The notes beneath the pieces were generated by a model, which was not told the DNA's origin, did not search any database, and saw only the letters and a program-made list of their open reading frames with translations. A stretch of DNA of 37,687 nt, from positions 1 through 37,687 of IMG/VR virus record IMGVR_UViG_3300009285_011564. One strand, written 5' to 3'. Below are positions 36,185 through 37,687 of the stretch, piece after piece. A program made the translations under genes and the position numbers. Position 1 is the first letter of the stretch. Each line of letters starts with the position of its first letter. Source of the stretch: a virus.

Positions 36185-37687
36185 TTAAATATGTCTCTCA
36201 TTTTTTACACTTTTTAATATTTTATCTGAAATTGTATTCGTTAAATTATCTAAATCTATATTATCACTTATAGTATTACCTGTTACCGAAACATTTATAA
36301 TTGTAGAACTTTGATTATTACCTCTAATCATTTGATTAGTTTCACCCGCAGTCATTACACTACTACCACGAGGCAATAAAACGGTTTCGGGACCCTGTTC
36401 ACCAACCCGTACCAATCCACCCGAAAAATTATTTACACCCGTTGCAAAACTCAGTAATTTAGTAAAACCACCACCGAATGCAAGTGTTAATGCTTTAAAT
36501 ACAAGCCATTTCACTATCATTCTTGTTACTTCGGCGATAAACATATCCGCCATATTTTGAAATAAAGACTTGAATATTGCATTTGCCGATTTTGTTCCTT
36601 TGATAAATTCTTGAAACATTGTTGAAAATGCATTTGTCATTGAATCATATAATGCAGTTACTAATTCTATTTTAGTTTTGTTTTGTGCTTTTTGGAATTC
36701 AATTTCTTGTTTCCCTTGTTCCGCTAATACCGATAATCTGTAAAGTTCAGCTTCTTGTCGTTGTCTTTCGGTTTCAATTAATGCTTGTTTATCAGCAATC
36801 TGCATCGCAGTTAATTTCTTCTGCTGTATGTTCTGCTCAGTCTTTGCTGTTTGTTGTGCATCTGCTATTTTTTTATTTTTTAACTCTTCTGATTTTTGTT
36901 TTACTGCTTCTATACCAACCGTATATGAACTTACTACATTATCAACTGCAGTTTTAACATTATTTTTCCATTCTTCAAAATGTTCTTTTGCCTTAAACGG
37001 ATTGGCTAATATTTTACCCAAAGTTGCGAATGTAGAGGCTAAAGAATACAATAAAGCAACTGCTGAATCCATTAAAACCCTAAAAAATCCAGTTATTGCA
37101 GCTACTACAATAGCCGTCCGTTCCCTAATATTACCCCAATTTGTAGCCCAAGCAACTGCAAAAGTGCCTATCGCTACGGTTAATAATGTTATGACTATGG
37201 TTAATGGATTGATAGCACCTATTACTAAAGTTATACCAGCTGCAAGTTGAGGCAAGAACCCAATAAGTAATGCAAGTGTTCCGAGTAAACCTGATACTGC
37301 AGTCCCAATCAATAAAAACTTTGCGATTAAATTTATCTGTTGTGGTGTAAGTTTTTCAAATAAATTTATTATTTTTTCTATATAGCCAGTAAAATATTTC
37401 AATGTTGGAATCAATGCAAAACCAATACCCTCTTTCAAATCATCCATTCTATTTTTCAGTATTATAATTTGTCCAGAAAAGGTTTGTGCTTGTGCCTGTG
37501 CTGAACCGCCAAATAGTTTAGTTATATTCTCTACGGCAGTTTGCATACGCTGTGTTGAACCAACCGCACCAGTAACTTCTATACCATACCTTGAAAGAGC
37601 ATTTGTAGAAGAGCCTACTGATTTTGATACTAAATCAGCAGCACCTTTTAAATCCATACCTTTCGCAGATGCTAAATCAAGTGTTGC
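36185..37687 (-). CDS. Tape measure protein, C-terminal part (joins 1-479 across the circle)
   Basis: This frame is open to the right edge of the window and continues at 479 to 1. It includes hydrophobic helices ('INLIAKFLLIGTAVSGLLGTLALLIGFL', 'LTIVITLLTVAIGTFAVAWATNW'), a long coiled coil ('AQQTAKTEQNIQQKKLTAMQIADKQAL...') and the C-terminal 'VRVGEQGPETVLLPRGSSVM' motif typical of lambda/HK97-type tape measures. The protein sets tail length and probably helps DNA entry. Full gene: 634 residues. Confidence 0.9.
   Translation of the reverse strand, partial: ATLDLASAKGMDLKGAADLVSKSVGSSTNALSRYGIEVTGAVGSTQRMQTAVENITKLFGGSAQAQAQTFSGQIIILKNRMDDLKEGIGFALIPTLKYFTGYIEKIINLFEKLTPQQINLIAKFLLIGTAVSGLLGTLALLIGFLPQLAAGITLVIGAINPLTIVITLLTVAIGTFAVAWATNWGNIRERTAIVVAAITGFFRVLMDSAVALLYSLASTFATLGKILANPFKAKEHFEEWKNNVKTAVDNVVSSYTVGIEAVKQKSEELKNKKIADAQQTAKTEQNIQQKKLTAMQIADKQALIETERQRQEAELYRLSVLAEQGKQEIEFQKAQNKTKIELVTALYDSMTNAFSTMFQEFIKGTKSANAIFKSLFQNMADMFIAEVTRMIVKWLVFKALTLAFGGGFTKLLSFATGVNNFSGGLVRVGEQGPETVLLPRGSSVMTAGETNQMIRGNNQSSTIINVSVTGNTISDNIDLDNLTNTISDKILKSVKNERHI
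37611..37687. repeat. Terminal overlap, right copy
   Basis: Identical to bases 1-77; it marks the circular closure of a 37,610-bp genome. A 77-base overlap is a common k-mer length of short-read assemblers, so the repeat is most simply an assembly product. Confidence 0.95.

Overview
The window is a complete tailed-phage genome (siphovirus-type, order Caudoviricetes) cut at an arbitrary point inside the tape-measure gene. The first 77 bases are identical to the last 77 (37611-37687), so the sequence closes into a circle of 37,610 bp. The tape-measure reading frame runs through the junction without a break. No integrase, excisionase or recognisable lysogeny repressor is present, and I see no tRNA, rRNA, CRISPR array or insertion sequence. 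The DNA is AT-rich and uses the standard bacterial code with strong AGGAGG-type ribosome sites. Two lipoproteins, many Sec-type signal peptides, a spanin-like pair and an M15 peptidase lysin point to a host with an outer membrane. The host phylum cannot be named from the sequence; motifs in the fibre-like protein recall proteins of uncultured diderm lineages, which is only a weak hint.

Layout. A gene-free control region of about 1 kb (10142-11160) separates two divergent transcription units that meet again at a bidirectional terminator near 26.04-26.08 kb. It holds two repeat families, an AT-rich core flanked by long inverted arms (candidate replication origin), a hairpin terminator, and outward-facing promoters sharing a 13-bp -10 element.

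Minus-strand late unit (10.1 kb down to 1, then 37.6 kb down to 26.2 kb): small and large terminase, portal fused to a MuF-like domain, HK97-type prohead protease, major capsid protein, a small gene and an exported protein, gp6-like connector with an insert, gp10-like protein, DUF3168 tail-completion protein, major tail protein with an Ig-like domain, tail-assembly chaperone with a -1 frameshift, tape measure, tail hub and tail-tip genes, and a collar-domain protein. Then comes an unusual run of signal-peptide proteins (an 899-residue fibre-like protein, two LamG-fold proteins, a lipoprotein and others), and finally a lysis cassette (holin, zinc-ribbon protein, M15 peptidase).

Plus-strand early unit (11.1-25.95 kb): about ten small genes, many membrane-bound, including a membrane-anchored 3D-domain hydrolase and a lipoprotein. 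These are followed by replication and recombination genes: SNF2-like helicase, RuvC-like resolvase, PD-(D/E)XK nuclease with Fe-S cysteines, Sak4-like ATPase, and a DUF669-like ssDNA-binding protein. A nucleotide cluster follows (2-deoxyribosyltransferase, YfbR-like HD nucleotidase, dNMP-kinase-like protein, radical SAM/SPASM enzyme, atypical ThyX), then a family A DNA polymerase and a primase-helicase.

The points most worth follow-up are the nucleotide/radical-SAM cluster as a possible DNA-base-modification route, the exported-protein cassette in the tail region (with a second exported protein beside the capsid gene), the candidate origin, and several small genes linked by ATGA overlaps.
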